NCBI GenBank assembly: GCA_040219555.1
Contig: JAVJSF010000005.1
Location: 1 to 41,095 of the forward strand
DNA from: JAVJSF01 sp040219555
GTDB taxonomy: Bacteria > Actinomycetota > Thermoleophilia > Miltoncostaeales > Miltoncostaeaceae
DNA: 41,095 nucleotides
Reading direction: 5' to 3'
Shown piece by piece: positions 40,948 to 41,095 of the stretch; within the stretch, counting starts at the first letter, position 1; each line of letters begins with the position of its first letter. The notes below the pieces were generated by a model. That model had not been told where the DNA came from, did no database searches, and worked only from the letters and a program-made list of their open reading frames with translations. The position numbers and the translations under genes are program-made.

Positions 40948-41095
40948 TTAGCGGAGGAGAGACAGGACGCTCTGCGGGGCCGAGTTGGCCTGCGAGAGCA
41001 TCGCCATGCCGGACTGCTGGAGGATCTGGTTCTTGGTGAACGAGATCATCTCCGAGGCCATGTCGGCGTCGCGGATGCGCGACTCGGCGGCCTGC
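40948..41095 (-). CDS. Flagellin, C-terminal end (runs off window)
   Basis: The last 49 codons of a flagellin gene on the minus strand, extending beyond base 41095. The reading AAESRIRDADMASEMISF then TKNQILQQSGMAMLSQANS is the highly conserved D0/D1 C-terminal helix of flagellin, the filament subunit, ending SLLR. The stop TAA is at 40948-40950. The N-terminal part and promoter lie outside. Its position puts the two glycosyltransferases and the cyclase pair next to the filament gene. Confidence 0.95.
   Translation of the reverse strand, partial: QAAESRIRDADMASEMISFTKNQILQQSGMAMLSQANSAPQSVLSLLR

Noticed and set aside
1..41095. CRISPR arrays, tRNA or rRNA genes, insertion sequences
   Set aside because: No regularly spaced repeats with unique spacers, no tRNA-like arms, no rRNA sequence and no transposase-like protein were found.

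Overview
The window is about 41 kb of very GC-rich DNA (strong G/C third-position bias, GTG starts, many GC-only hairpins) dominated by a flagellar and chemotaxis gene cluster on the minus strand. There are no L- or P-ring genes, FliY carries a CheC-type domain, FlgE is short, and FlbD and a TIGR02530-type protein are present. This points to a monoderm, flagellated high-GC bacterium. An actinobacterial lineage such as Thermoleophilia is my best guess, from gene content and base composition only.

Layout, read along the minus strand from high to low coordinates. A flagellin 3' end (40948-41095) lies at the right edge. Next come a plus-strand pair (DUF4242-adenylate cyclase fusion and a receiver/thioredoxin-reductase-like flavoprotein) and a plus-strand secreted beta-helix protein with a collagen-like tract. 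Two minus-strand family-2 glycosyltransferases follow, separated by a plus-strand VapBC-type toxin-antitoxin module. After glgP (alpha-glucan phosphorylase) comes the early flagellar operon: HDOD gene, flgB, flgC, fliE, fliF, fliG, fliH, fliI (30353-23506). The usual next gene, fliJ, is 9.5 kb away. In between are a truncated XRE regulator remnant, a UPF0182 membrane protein, a CBS-domain protein, and a plus-strand heme peroxidase/RTX-like gene broken by an apparent one-base deletion near 17385. The flagellar order then resumes: fliJ, fliK, flgD, TIGR02530, flgE (14021-10376); flbD, motA, motB, fliL (10214-7897); a plus-strand RsbW-like ATPase; fliM, fliY; and cheY, fliO, fliP, fliQ, fliR, cheB. 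The 5' part of ahcY is at the left edge. flhA, flhB, flgK, flgL, fliD and cheA/cheR are not in the window.

The most coherent new signal is a repeated promoter-like motif, CTCAN-N15/16-GCCGAnAn, which resembles the flagellar sigma-28/WhiG class. It lies just upstream of cheY, fliM, flbD, fliJ and both glycosyltransferase genes, with a weaker match far upstream of the HDOD-flgB operon. It suggests one flagellar sigma factor drives the separated flagellar blocks and ties the two glycosyltransferases, which sit near flagellin, to flagellar biosynthesis, possibly flagellin glycosylation. At three sites the -10 element ends 7 bases before the start codon, which predicts leaderless mRNAs.

Other notable items are a three-copy repeat module (INQR motif, 44-45 residue period) at the C terminus of the peroxidase locus; tandem GC-rich hairpin repeats between the RsbW-like gene and fliL; and GTGCAC repeats upstream of the VapBC module that overlap the divergent glycosyltransferase promoter.
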